Shown here: positions 1-7,664 of the stretch, one piece after another
Position numbering within the stretch: position 1 is the stretch's first letter
Layout: every line of letters begins with the position of its first letter
Origin: DATKDP01 sp035546335
GTDB lineage: Bacteria; Acidobacteriota; Thermoanaerobaculia; Gp7-AA8
Assembly: GCA_035546335.1 (NCBI GenBank)
Contig: DATKDP010000073.1
Span: forward strand, 1-31,621
DNA: 31,621 nt
Reading direction: 5' to 3'
Translations under genes and position numbers: made by a program
Notes under the pieces: generated by a model
Told to the model about the DNA's origin: nothing
What the model saw: the letters and a program-made list of their open reading frames with translations, nothing else
Database searches by the model: none

Positions 1-5
1 GCATC

Positions 6-27
6 TGGCCGAAGTCAAGTTCGGCCA
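6..27. repeat. Inverted repeat at window edge
   Basis: Arms TGGCCGAA (6-13) and TTCGGCCA (20-27) are perfectly complementary around the 6-nt loop GTCAAG. The site lies 2 nt past the 3' end of the minus-strand lipoprotein gene, so it may be a transcript-end hairpin. Its outer arms share GGCCGAA/TTCGGCC with the dispersed palindrome found four times further on, but the centre differs. No T-run follows on the minus strand within the window. Confidence 0.5.
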
Positions 28-29
28 CT

Positions 30-731
30 TCAACCGCCGGGCATCGCCTCGATCCGCTCGCCCGCCACATCGTATCGCCAGATGGTGGTCTCGTCGGTAC
101 AGGGTGGACGTGCAAAACGCTTTCCCCCTGGTACCGTACGCACGACAACGTCTCCCTCGGGGGAAAAGCCGATCGGCTCGAGCGCCATGTCGCAATCGCC
201 GCCATGCCGCTCGCGCAGGAGTGCCTCGATACCCGTGTGAATGGTGCGCCCGCTGTCGAGCTCGTGAACGAGAATCAGCGGGTTCTCCTGATCCACGTGA
301 TACGTCCAGGTCTGGAGCTCCAGAAGAAGACTTCCGCCGTCGGGAGACCAGTCGACGATTCGAAGCGAGTTCCCGTTGCGACCTTCCGCTCCAGGATTCT
401 GCTCGAATGCTTTCCGCCACTCGGAACCGCCCGACGATACCCATAGCCGCGAGATGTTGCGACACGCCCGCGTCTCTCCTTCGTTCCAGCTCGTGGCAAT
501 GGCTTCGACCTCGGTATAGGCGGCGCGTGCGCCGTCGTCCGAGCGCAGGATCGCGCTGCGTCCGTATCGCGAGCCGAACTCCCCGTTACCGCTGGTCCCG
601 TGACAGTCGAGGCGCTCGGTCTGAGCCAGCCGCTCGACGATCGGGAGTGTCGTCACGCGCATCGGCGGAAGCTGCGGGCCCGAGACGCATGCAGTGGCCA
701 GCAATGTCGCGAGTGTAGTCAGGCGTCTCAT
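30..731 (-). CDS. Putative lipoprotein of unknown function
   Basis: A 233-residue protein when started at the ATG at 731, which has an AGGGAG ribosome site (741-746) 9 nt upstream. A start further upstream is possible but would bury the signal sequence. The N-terminus (Met-Arg-Arg, then a hydrophobic run ending LLATAC) looks like a lipoprotein signal, although the residue at -3 is Ala rather than the usual Leu, so simple Sec export is an alternative. The middle contains DWSPDGGSLLLELQ, resembling a strand of a WD40/TolB-type beta-propeller repeat, and a later FSPEGDVVV could be a second one; the protein is too short for a full propeller. No catalytic motif is recognised. It is transcribed divergently from the small zinc-ribbon gene. 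Confidence 0.75.
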   Translation of the reverse strand: MRRLTTLATLLATACVSGPQLPPMRVTTLPIVERLAQTERLDCHGTSGNGEFGSRYGRSAILRSDDGARAAYTEVEAIATSWNEGETRACRNISRLWVSSGGSEWRKAFEQNPGAEGRNGNSLRIVDWSPDGGSLLLELQTWTYHVDQENPLILVHELDSGRTIHTGIEALLRERHGGDCDMALEPIGFSPEGDVVVRTVPGGKRFARPPCTDETTIWRYDVAGERIEAMPGG

Positions 732-772
732 GTTGAACGACTCCCTGCGAACGGCGTGCCGGGCCCATGCGC

Positions 773-802
773 GTGACATTGGGCGCCTCTGGTTCGTATC
801 AT
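773..802 (+). promoter_or_regulatory. Candidate promoter of the zinc-ribbon gene
   Basis: GTGACA (773-778, 5 of 6 to the -35 consensus) and TATCAT (797-802) are 18 nt apart. The -10 box ends 6 nt before the ATG at 809 and there is no Shine-Dalgarno, so the transcript would start at or next to the initiation codon (leaderless). Confidence 0.5.
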
Positions 803-808
803 CCATGC

Positions 809-1084
809 ATGGCTTCCGGTCACTCGATCAATCAGAACGAGCGCATGGCGCTCGATCGGCTCGCGCGATCGCCGTCCTGCCCGCGCTGCGACCTCGACAA
901 GACCCTCGGCATGGGCCTGTGCCGAAAATGCAGGACGCAACTCCCGCAGCACATGCGCCAGGACATCGAATCGATCGAGAAGCGCGATCCGCAACGAGTG
1001 CTGGTGGCGATGAAAGCGGCTGCCAGCTACTTCCAGCAGCACTTCCGGTCGATCCGCGACTTCGGGGGCGGCCGAAAGAAGTGA
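809..1084 (+). CDS. Small zinc-ribbon-like protein
   Basis: A 91-residue soluble protein with two CxxC knuckles, C24-P-R-C27 and C38-R-K-C41, spaced like a compact zinc ribbon. A charged C-terminal half follows, probably helical, ending in a Gly/Lys tail. I do not recognise the family; zinc binding is inferred from the cysteine spacing. The start at 809 is preferred because a promoter-like pair ends 6 nt before it. An in-frame start at 767 would lie upstream of the -35 box, and a later Met at 845 is also possible. It is divergent from the lipoprotein gene. A regulatory or nucleic-acid-binding role would fit the size but is not shown. Confidence 0.65.
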   Translation: MASGHSINQNERMALDRLARSPSCPRCDLDKTLGMGLCRKCRTQLPQHMRQDIESIEKRDPQRVLVAMKAAASYFQQHFRSIRDFGGGRKK

Positions 1085-1162
1085 TCGCTCGGAACGCGTG
1101 ACGAGCCATCCTTTCATCCCAAGCCAGTCAGCGTCGAATCGTTGGGCCGGCACGTCGCCGAT

Positions 1163-1331
1163 CGCAGATCCCCCACGCCTCCCATCCATCTCGCTTCCAA
1201 TGACACGGGCCGTGCCGTCATCCTGAACGAGGGCGGGGTGCGGGTGTGAGTGAAGGATCTGCGTTCTTAGACAGTTGCCGATCGCAGATCCTTCGCTCAC
1301 TCCCACCCAACCGCCTCGCTCAGGATGACGG
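1163..1331. repeat. Long imperfect inverted repeat plus third copy
   Basis: Two 49-nt arms, 1215-1263 and 1283-1331, are inverted copies identical at 40 of 49 positions and flank a 19-nt loop. One end of the unit reads CGCAGATCCTTC, the other GGATGACGG. A third, more degenerate unit in the right-arm orientation covers about 1163-1208 (starts CGCAGATCCC, ends AATGACACGG). This fills the 328-nt gap between the zinc-ribbon gene and glgP, and no gene is seen there. Similar GGGATGACG-ended pieces recur around 25910 and 26028-26065. Confidence 0.75.
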
Positions 1332-1412
1332 CAAGCTTGCGGTGTCATTCGCTTCTTCAGCTGCGCGCAGCGCCATTTTGAGCTCAGGATGGCGAACTGA
1401 CGAGGGCCCCGA

Positions 1413-3869
1413 TCAGGACCGCTTCGGTGGCGCGACTCCCCAGATCTCGCTCGCGTACTCGCTGACCGTCCGGTCGCTCGAAAAGTGGCCGCTGCGCGCG
1501 ACGCTGGTGATGGAACGACGCAGCCATGCCTCGCGATCGAGAAAAGCGCGGGAGGCGGTCTCCTGCATCTCCACGTAGGACGCTAAGTCGGCACAGTGAA
1601 AATAGCGGTCATCCCGAAGAAGGATGTCGGCAATCGGCTGGAACGACGCCTCCCCTTTTCTCGCGATGACACCGCCGGTCAACTCGTCGACGGCTCGCTT
1701 CATCGCCGGAGTCGATTCGACGCACTCCAGCGGATCATAGCCCGACCGAGCCAGCTCGCCGATCTCCTCGGCCGTCCTGCCGAAGATGAAGATGTTGTCC
1801 CACCCGATCTGCTCGCCGATCTCGATGTTCGCGCCATCGAGCGTGCCGATGATCAACCCGCCGTTGAGGACTGCCTTCATGTTCCCCGTGCCCGACGCTT
1901 CCGTTCCGGCGGTCGAGATCTGTTCCGACAGATCGGTCGCCGGGTAGAGCAGCTCGGCACACGTCACGCCGTAATTCGGAAGAAAAAAGACATCGAGCTG
2001 CCCTCTGGCTTTCGGCTCGTTGCGAATGACTTCGGCGATGGTGTTGATCAGCTTGATGATCAGTTTTGCGATGAAGTACGCGGGCGCCGCTTTGCCTCCG
2101 AACACGACAGTCCGGGGCGCAATCGTCTCTCCATCGACGATGCGATGGTAGAGCGTGATGACGTGCAGGGCATTGAGCAACTGCCGCTTGTACTCGTGGA
2201 TGCGCTTGATCTGCGTGTCGAACATCGCGCCCGGGTCGAGCTCGACGCCGTGATACCGGGCCACCGAGTCCGTGAACCGGCGCTTGTTTGCCTGCTTGAT
2301 CTTCGCCCAGCTCTCTCTGAAGGCGGGATCGCCGGCGTGGGTCTCGAGATCGCGCAGACGATCGAGATCGGTGCACCAGCGATCTCCGATCGCCGAGGTG
2401 ATCAACCGGCAAAGATCGGGATTCGCTTTCATCAGCCATCGGCGCGGCGTGATGCCGTTCGTCTTGTTGTTGAAGCGGCCGGGAAAGAGCTCGTGAAAAT
2501 CGTGAAAGACCGACTGCTTCAGAATCTCGCTGTGCAGCTTCGCCACTCCATTGACCGAGTGGCTTCCGACGATCGCCAGATTCGCCATCCGGACCAGATG
2601 CCTTTCCTCGTCGATCACTGCCATTCGACGGACCTTCTCTTCATCGAGCGGAGAGCCGGTCGCAACTGCCTTCCGCAGCCGGAGGTCGATCTCCTCGATG
2701 ATCTGAAGGTGTCGCGGAAGAAGTGCGGCGATGAAGTCGGTCTCCCACACCTCGAGGGCCTCGGCCAGAATCGTGTGATTGGTGTAACCGAAGACACGCT
2801 CGGTGATGTCCCACGCCTCCTGCCATTCCAATCGCTCGTCATCCATCAGCATTCGCATCAGCTCGGGGATGGCGATGGCCGGATGCGTGTCGTTGAGCTG
2901 AACCGCGGCCTCGTCGGGGAGGTGCTCCAGGCTTTTTCCACTCTTCCGAAAGCGGCGAATCATGTCCTGCAAGGTGGCGGAGACGAAGAAGTACTGCTGT
3001 TTGAGACGCAGCTCCTTCCCGGCGTATTGATCATCAGGCGGATAGAGAACCTTCGAGATGTTCTCGCTCTGATTCTTGTCTTCGACGGCGCGGACGTAGT
3101 CTCCGGCGTTGAACTTTTCGAGGTCGAACTCGCGGCTCGACTTCGCCGCCCAGAGCCGTAGCGTGTTGACCACATCGTTCCGAAATCCGACCACCGGGAT
3201 GTCGTACGCCATGGCGTCCACGGTCTGCGTTTCGATCCAGTCCCACCGTTCGTGCCCTGTCTCGTCCTCGTAGCGTCGCGTCCGCCCATAGAATCTGACG
3301 GGGAAGAGAACGTCGGGGCGCGGAATTTCCCATGGATTGCCATAGCGCATCCAGTTGTCGGGAGCTTCCTGCTGGTACCCCTCCACGATTCTCTGGCGAA
3401 AAATCCCGTACTCGTATCGGATCCCGTAGCCATAGAAGGCGAGGCCGAGCGTCGCCGCCGAATCGAGAAAGCAGGCGGCGAGCCTGCCCAGACCTCCGTT
3501 CCCCAGCCCGGCGTCGCTCTCCTGTTCCTCGAGGATGTGCAGATCGTAGCCGATCTCCTCCATCGCCCGGGCATAGGCGCTCTCGCCCCCGAGGTTGAGG
3601 ATGTTGTTGAGCAGAGCGCGTCCGAGGAGGAACTCGAGCGAGAGATAGTAGACGCGCTTGACACCGATGTCGTAGTACGACCGCTGCGTCCTGAACCAGC
3701 GATCCATCATCTGGTCGCGAACGCTGTAGACAAGGGCTTGATAGACGTCGTAATCGGTCGCCGTATACTCATCGCGCGCGACCGAGTAGGTCATCCGTCG
3801 AGCGAAGGCATCGACGATGCCTCCAGGCGTCATGTCACCTGGATATGGTCTCGGAATTCGTTTCTTCAT
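1413..3869 (-). CDS. glgP: Glycogen/maltodextrin phosphorylase (GT35)
   Basis: Phosphorolysis of alpha-1,4-glucan to glucose-1-phosphate in the cytoplasm, PLP-dependent. The protein aligns with the family over its full length of about 818 residues: N-terminal VYYLSLEFLLGR, glycine-rich GLGNGGLGRLAACF, NDTHPAIAIPELMR, and the C-terminal EASGTGNMK motif. The PLP lysine is encoded at 1875-1877 (K667 counted from the GTG at 3875, K665 from the ATG at 3869). I use the ATG; the GTG two codons upstream is equally open, and neither has a clear Shine-Dalgarno. No other glycogen genes are in the window, so it looks like a stand-alone gene. Downstream lies the block of inverted repeats. GlgP and MalP cannot be told apart from sequence alone here. 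Confidence 0.97.
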   Translation of the reverse strand: MKKRIPRPYPGDMTPGGIVDAFARRMTYSVARDEYTATDYDVYQALVYSVRDQMMDRWFRTQRSYYDIGVKRVYYLSLEFLLGRALLNNILNLGGESAYARAMEEIGYDLHILEEQESDAGLGNGGLGRLAACFLDSAATLGLAFYGYGIRYEYGIFRQRIVEGYQQEAPDNWMRYGNPWEIPRPDVLFPVRFYGRTRRYEDETGHERWDWIETQTVDAMAYDIPVVGFRNDVVNTLRLWAAKSSREFDLEKFNAGDYVRAVEDKNQSENISKVLYPPDDQYAGKELRLKQQYFFVSATLQDMIRRFRKSGKSLEHLPDEAAVQLNDTHPAIAIPELMRMLMDDERLEWQEAWDITERVFGYTNHTILAEALEVWETDFIAALLPRHLQIIEEIDLRLRKAVATGSPLDEEKVRRMAVIDEERHLVRMANLAIVGSHSVNGVAKLHSEILKQSVFHDFHELFPGRFNNKTNGITPRRWLMKANPDLCRLITSAIGDRWCTDLDRLRDLETHAGDPAFRESWAKIKQANKRRFTDSVARYHGVELDPGAMFDTQIKRIHEYKRQLLNALHVITLYHRIVDGETIAPRTVVFGGKAAPAYFIAKLIIKLINTIAEVIRNEPKARGQLDVFFLPNYGVTCAELLYPATDLSEQISTAGTEASGTGNMKAVLNGGLIIGTLDGANIEIGEQIGWDNIFIFGRTAEEIGELARSGYDPLECVESTPAMKRAVDELTGGVIARKGEASFQPIADILLRDDRYFHCADLASYVEMQETASRAFLDREAWLRRSITSVARSGHFSSDRTVSEYASEIWGVAPPKRS

Positions 3870-3992
3870 GGTCACGGATCAGAAGCCGCAGACCCCGGAC
3901 GGACGGCCGAGAGAGAGTACCAGAAGCCGGCGGGATGTTGAATGTGGCGTGAGAGCCGGCTGAAAACGCTGAAACAACCTCGGGAGGGTACA

Positions 3993-4250
3993 ATGACAGG
4001 CACTCCACTAGCTCCACTGCGCGGCCATCTGGCTGCATTTCTGATGGCTCTGCTGCTCGGTGGGTGCCGGGAGCCACGCGTCGACTCGCAGGCAACGGAG
4101 ACGGCGGAGCCTGCGGCCGCCACTACGACGGAGACGACGACCGGCGATTACGGAGACCTGACGAAGACCTATACCAGCGCCGAAGCAAAGTTGCGTGAAG
4201 CGACAGAGAAGGCGGAAAAGGCGAGGAAAGACGAAGAAGAGCCGGAGTGA
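3993..4250 (+). CDS. Small lipoprotein with charged tail
   Basis: An 85-residue protein starting at the ATG at 3993, with a strong GGGAGGG ribosome site at 3982-3988. The N-terminus has a hydrophobic segment ending in the lipobox LLGGC, so it should be lipidated at the outer or inner membrane. After the cysteine come a Thr/Ala/Glu-rich stretch and a C-terminal region rich in Lys, Glu and Ala (AKLREATEKAEKARKDEEE) that is probably helical or coiled coil. It could be a small envelope or peptidoglycan-associated lipoprotein, but I do not recognise a family. It is divergent from glgP, with 123 nt between them. Confidence 0.75.
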   Translation: MTGTPLAPLRGHLAAFLMALLLGGCREPRVDSQATETAEPAAATTTETTTGDYGDLTKTYTSAEAKLREATEKAEKARKDEEEPE

Positions 4251-4290
4251 GTCTGTCTCGGATCTGCAGAATCATCTCCAGAGAAAAGCC

Positions 4291-4338
4291 GGGCGCGGGC
4301 TCGGGCGCGGGCGCGGGCTCGGGCGCGGGCGCGGGCTC
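4291..4338. repeat. GC-only tandem repeat, 18-bp unit
   Basis: A 12-bp partial unit (4291-4302) is followed by two full copies of an 18-bp unit made of GGGCGC, GGGCGC and GGGCTC (4303-4320 and 4321-4338). It lies between the convergent ends of the small lipoprotein gene and the MutS-like gene. It is likely prone to copy-number change. Confidence 0.85.
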
Positions 4339-4368
4339 GAGAAGTATCGTTCGTTTGGAACGTTGGCT

Positions 4369-6159
4369 TCAGACGTCGAGGCCGATCGAGCGCATCAGCT
4401 CGATGGCGTTGCTTCGTCTGACGACCCCATCGCGCATGCGGTAGTCGAAGATCATCGTCCCGTCCTCGATGTGATCTTCGAAATGCACGTTCCGCGCGCG
4501 ACCCGCCAGCGCCCCCGTCACGTCGGCGAGTGCCAGATCGTGCGTGGTGACCAGCCCGATCGCATCGCGGTCGACGAGTCCGCGAAGAATAGCCTCCGCT
4601 CCGATCCGCCGGTCGTGCGAGTTCGTGCCATGAAGCATCTCGTCGAGCAGGAACAGCAGAGGTACCTGCTCGGCGAGCTCGACGATCTGTCGAAGCCGCA
4701 GAATCTCCGCGAAGAAACGCGACCTCCCCTCGGCCAGCGAGTCCTGAATCCGAATCGAGGCCCCGATCCCCAGCGGGGAGATCGAGAGTCGCCTCGCACA
4801 GACGGGTGCTCCGGCGAGTGCGAGCACGGCGTTCGTCCCGACGCTGCGCAGCAGCGTGCTCTTTCCCGACATGTTCGACCCGCTCACGATGAGCAGGCTC
4901 ACCGGCTCGCCGAGCTCGACATCGTTGCGGACAAGCCGCTCTTCGGGGATCAGCGGATGCCCGATCCCCTCGGCGCGAAACGAGCGCCCTTCGACGATGT
5001 CGGGAAAAGGATATTGAGGGTGCTCGAACGAGAAAGAGGAGAGCGACGAGAGAGCCTCGATCTCGGCAAGCGCATCGAGCCAGCGGGTCGATGCGTTGCC
5101 GAAGCGCAGTTTCCACGACTCGATGGCGAACGACCATTGGGTGGTCCAGAGCAGCAGCGCACCGATCGGAGCGAAGAACTGATTCCGCCTCGCATCGAGA
5201 AGATCGACCAGCCGCGTCAGCCTCAGGATCGCCTCGGAAGGAGCGACTCCATCGGTGTCGAGGCTCGCTCGCAGCTCGACGAGCAATGGGGAAGAGAAGC
5301 GCTCTCGTTCGATCCGCGACAGCAGTAGGCCAATCAGCGCGAGACTCTCGCTCGTCGAATCGATTCCGGCGATGCGGCGATGCGTACCATCGCGAAGCAC
5401 CCACCCAAAGAGGCCTCCCGCGATCGCGAAAAAAAGAAACGGGAGCGAGCCCCATTCGAGGAACCCCCAACCGATCAGGGTGACGGCATTCCCTGCGGCC
5501 AGAACCATCGCCGCACCTCGAAGCGCACCACGGGCACCACCATCGACGATTGGATGATCGACCCGCGTCGCCGACGCCAGCGATCGGGAATCGACGACTG
5601 AGGTCTCGTCGCCGAGAACGGACACATCTTCCCGCAGGTCGAGGGCTCCTCGCAGCTCGGCGATCGCGGCATGGCGTGCGCGGATCCCATCGGGTGATGC
5701 CGCCGCCAGGAGCCACGAAGCCAGCCTCGCTTCGCCACCGCGCGTACGCGCAATCGACAGAAGCCGGAAAAGCGATTCCCTTCCGAAGAGATCGAGATCC
5801 TCGGCGTAGGGGTGCGAGGCTTCGAGGTACGACTCTCCCGTCGGCTGTCGATCGTTGACGCGCCGGGCAATCCGGTCGAGTCCGTCTTCATAGAATGCGG
5901 CTGCGCGCTCGCCCCTTTTTCGCTTCGACGTCGTTCTGGCGTGGATGACGATCAGCCAGAGGAAGATCACCCCGGGAACGAGGGGAAGCCATTGAGGGAG
6001 CACGGTGCGAACCAGAGAGAACCAGACGAGGAGAACGCCGGCTCCGAAGACGACCAGGCGCGCCGTCGAAATCGACGCTTCGCGCCGCTTCAGCGCGGCG
6101 ACGGTGCCCCGCCGCGCGGCGAGGCGGGCCTCGTATTCCGATGACGGTGATTCGTTCAC
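4369..6159 (-). CDS. Membrane-anchored MutS-family ATPase
   Basis: A 596-residue protein with a MutS-type C-terminal ATPase: Walker A SGSNMSGKST with K433, Walker B LLFLLDEM with D506 and E507 followed by HGTNS, and a TTHD switch motif near 545. The N-terminal half lacks the DNA mismatch-recognition domain and instead has hydrophobic segments at about 32-72 and 215-250, predicting membrane anchoring. Such MutS-related membrane proteins are often annotated as mismatch repair proteins, but a role in repair is not established and seems doubtful without the clamp and mismatch domains. The start is GTG at 6159 with a weak ribosome site. It is divergent from the acid phosphatase gene and shares no operon with repair genes. 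Confidence 0.88.
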   Translation of the reverse strand: MNESPSSEYEARLAARRGTVAALKRREASISTARLVVFGAGVLLVWFSLVRTVLPQWLPLVPGVIFLWLIVIHARTTSKRKRGERAAAFYEDGLDRIARRVNDRQPTGESYLEASHPYAEDLDLFGRESLFRLLSIARTRGGEARLASWLLAAASPDGIRARHAAIAELRGALDLREDVSVLGDETSVVDSRSLASATRVDHPIVDGGARGALRGAAMVLAAGNAVTLIGWGFLEWGSLPFLFFAIAGGLFGWVLRDGTHRRIAGIDSTSESLALIGLLLSRIERERFSSPLLVELRASLDTDGVAPSEAILRLTRLVDLLDARRNQFFAPIGALLLWTTQWSFAIESWKLRFGNASTRWLDALAEIEALSSLSSFSFEHPQYPFPDIVEGRSFRAEGIGHPLIPEERLVRNDVELGEPVSLLIVSGSNMSGKSTLLRSVGTNAVLALAGAPVCARRLSISPLGIGASIRIQDSLAEGRSRFFAEILRLRQIVELAEQVPLLFLLDEMLHGTNSHDRRIGAEAILRGLVDRDAIGLVTTHDLALADVTGALAGRARNVHFEDHIEDGTMIFDYRMRDGVVRRSNAIELMRSIGLDV

Positions 6160-6274
6160 TGCGTGAGCCTACATGAAAGTGACCCGACCTGGTGATTCGA
6201 TTGCACTGTTCGATTCGGCGGAGCGCGGCATGCAGATTGGTCGATAATCAACAACAGGAAAGGAAGACTCCGAC

Positions 6275-7168
6275 ATGAATCCGACATCGGCCACGAGCAT
6301 GCTCAATCGATCGGTCCTCCCGCTCCTCATCAGCGCGGCGATTCTCGGCGGTTGCCGCACTGCAGCCCTCGCCCCGGCGCCTGGTGCTGGGCATCTGCGC
6401 GGATCGAGGAACCTCGAGACACTCAATTCGGTCGTCTGGTTCCAGACATCGGCCGAGCTCGATGCGCTGGCGCGCCAGGCATTCTCGATCGCCCGGGAGA
6501 GACTCGATCAGGCACTCGCCGATCCCGCCTGGAGTGCGATTCCGGAGCAGAAGAATGCGAAGGCGCTCCCCCCGGCCATCATCGTCGACGTCGACGAGAC
6601 GGTTCTCGACAACTCTGCATTTCAGGGCCGCCTCCTGGAGAGGGGCGTGGCGTATGACGAGGAGATCTGGGAACGATGGGTCGAAGAAGCGAGAGCGGTT
6701 GCGGTTCCCGGCGCGGTCGATCTCTGTCGCTATGCAACAGAACGGGGAGTCATCGTCTTTTACCTCACCAATCGGACGACGGCGGGCGAAGCGGCGACGA
6801 GGCGCAATCTGCTGAGCGAAGGCTTTCCGCTCGACGAGCGCATCGACGTCGTCGTCACCAAAGGGGAATACAGCAGCCGGGTGACGTCCGACAAGGAAGA
6901 GCGGCGCAAGTGGATTGCAGCGAGATACCGGGTGCTGCTTCTCATCGGCGATGCCTTCGGCGACTTCGCCGCCGAGTCGGCGACGAGCGTGGCAGAGCGA
7001 CGTGCGTTCGGCAGAGACTACGCCTCATGGTGGGGCACGCGATGGATCGTCATACCCAACCCGATGTACGGCGAATGGGAACGGATCATCTTCCGCGCCG
7101 CAGCTCCCAGGTCACACGAGGAGGAGCTCGAGCAGAAGTATCGTGCGATCGATCGCGCCCTCCCTTGA
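6275..7168 (+). CDS. HAD-family acid phosphatase lipoprotein, e(P4)-like
   Basis: A 297-residue exported phosphatase. A signal sequence ending AAILGGC places the lipidated Cys at residue 27. The HAD motif I is DVDETVLDNS (D105 nucleophile, D107 acid/base), motif II is YLTNRT, and motif IV is GDAFGDF (D226, D230). This arrangement is typical of class C acid phosphatases and the outer-membrane 5'-nucleotidase e(P4), which dephosphorylate nucleotides outside the cytoplasm; the substrate here is inferred. The start is supported by a purine-rich GGAAAGGA upstream. A GATAAT box at 6243-6248 may belong to its promoter. It ends 9 nt from the convergent small exported protein gene. Confidence 0.92.
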   Translation: MNPTSATSMLNRSVLPLLISAAILGGCRTAALAPAPGAGHLRGSRNLETLNSVVWFQTSAELDALARQAFSIARERLDQALADPAWSAIPEQKNAKALPPAIIVDVDETVLDNSAFQGRLLERGVAYDEEIWERWVEEARAVAVPGAVDLCRYATERGVIVFYLTNRTTAGEAATRRNLLSEGFPLDERIDVVVTKGEYSSRVTSDKEERRKWIAARYRVLLLIGDAFGDFAAESATSVAERRAFGRDYASWWGTRWIVIPNPMYGEWERIIFRAAAPRSHEEELEQKYRAIDRALP

Positions 7169-7177
7169 TCGCAGGGA

Positions 7178-7519
7178 TCAGTCGATCGTGAGCGTCGCGA
7201 CGTTCAGCGTCTCGCCATCGAGCTCTCCCTCGACCGTCACGCGCAGATGGTCCTTCTTTTCGGACGCCTGGAGTGCTTCGAATGCCTGCTTGTTGCCTGC
7301 GTCATCGAACTTGATGAACGTGCCGTCTCCGGTGAGAATGCCGTAGCCGGCCTTCGCACACCGGAGAGCACACGACCTGGTGTGGGAGTCCGGTTTGTCC
7401 GCCATCTTCGCCGCACATCCTGCGTCCATCAGAGAGACGCCCTTCCAGGTCTCGGCCGAGGCGGCGAACGGGAGCAGCAGAATGACGAGTCCAACCATCA
7501 TCACGAGGTTTCGCTTCAT
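7178..7519 (-). CDS. Small exported Cys/His protein
   Basis: A 113-residue protein with a clear signal peptide (MKRNL, hydrophobic core, cleavage near ASA-ET at 22-23) and a good AAAGGA ribosome site. The mature part has C35, H46, C50 and C54 in the pattern C-x10-H-x3-C-x3-C, then AKAGYGILT, a short beta-rich middle (GTFIKFDDAGN) and a C-terminal strand pair. It resembles a group of small exported proteins seen in Acidobacteriota-like genomes, from memory and not checked. Metal binding or redox function is possible from the Cys/His cluster. The cysteine pattern is not a CxxCH haem site. No operon partner is evident. Confidence 0.85.
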   Translation of the reverse strand: MKRNLVMMVGLVILLLPFAASAETWKGVSLMDAGCAAKMADKPDSHTRSCALRCAKAGYGILTGDGTFIKFDDAGNKQAFEALQASEKKDHLRVTVEGELDGETLNVATLTID

Positions 7520-7643
7520 GTCGTTTCCTTTCGATTTCCTGGACGTTCCGGTTCATTTTACGCCAGCCGGCACGTATTTCTCACCATGTCGCCTCTCGCG
7601 AAGGGCGAAGCGATCAACTGCCGTGCTACTCGATCCACAATGA

Positions 7644-7659
7644 CATAATTGACAAGGAG
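7644..7659 (+). promoter_or_regulatory. -10-like box and ribosome site of the exchanger gene
   Basis: CATAAT (7644-7649) is followed closely by AAGGAG (7654-7659), which sits 5 nt before the ATG at 7665. The Shine-Dalgarno fixes the start. The -10 call is weaker because its spacing would leave only part of the ribosome site in the transcript. Confidence 0.4.
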
Positions 7660-7664
7660 CTCGA

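Noticed and set aside
144..154. GACAACGTC, resembling the perR/katG operator core
   Set aside because: It lies inside the coding region of the first lipoprotein gene and lacks the outer half-site match.
728..1348. A 206-residue minus-strand reading frame covering the zinc-ribbon gene
   Set aside because: Its translation is low-complexity and Arg-rich, without a domain. The plus-strand frame has ordered CxxC knuckles and a promoter, and the repeats at 1163-1331 would fall inside the antisense frame.
1596..3161. A 521-residue plus-strand frame opposite glgP
   Set aside because: It is the complement of a full-length conserved phosphorylase; GC-rich codon bias keeps the opposite frame open.
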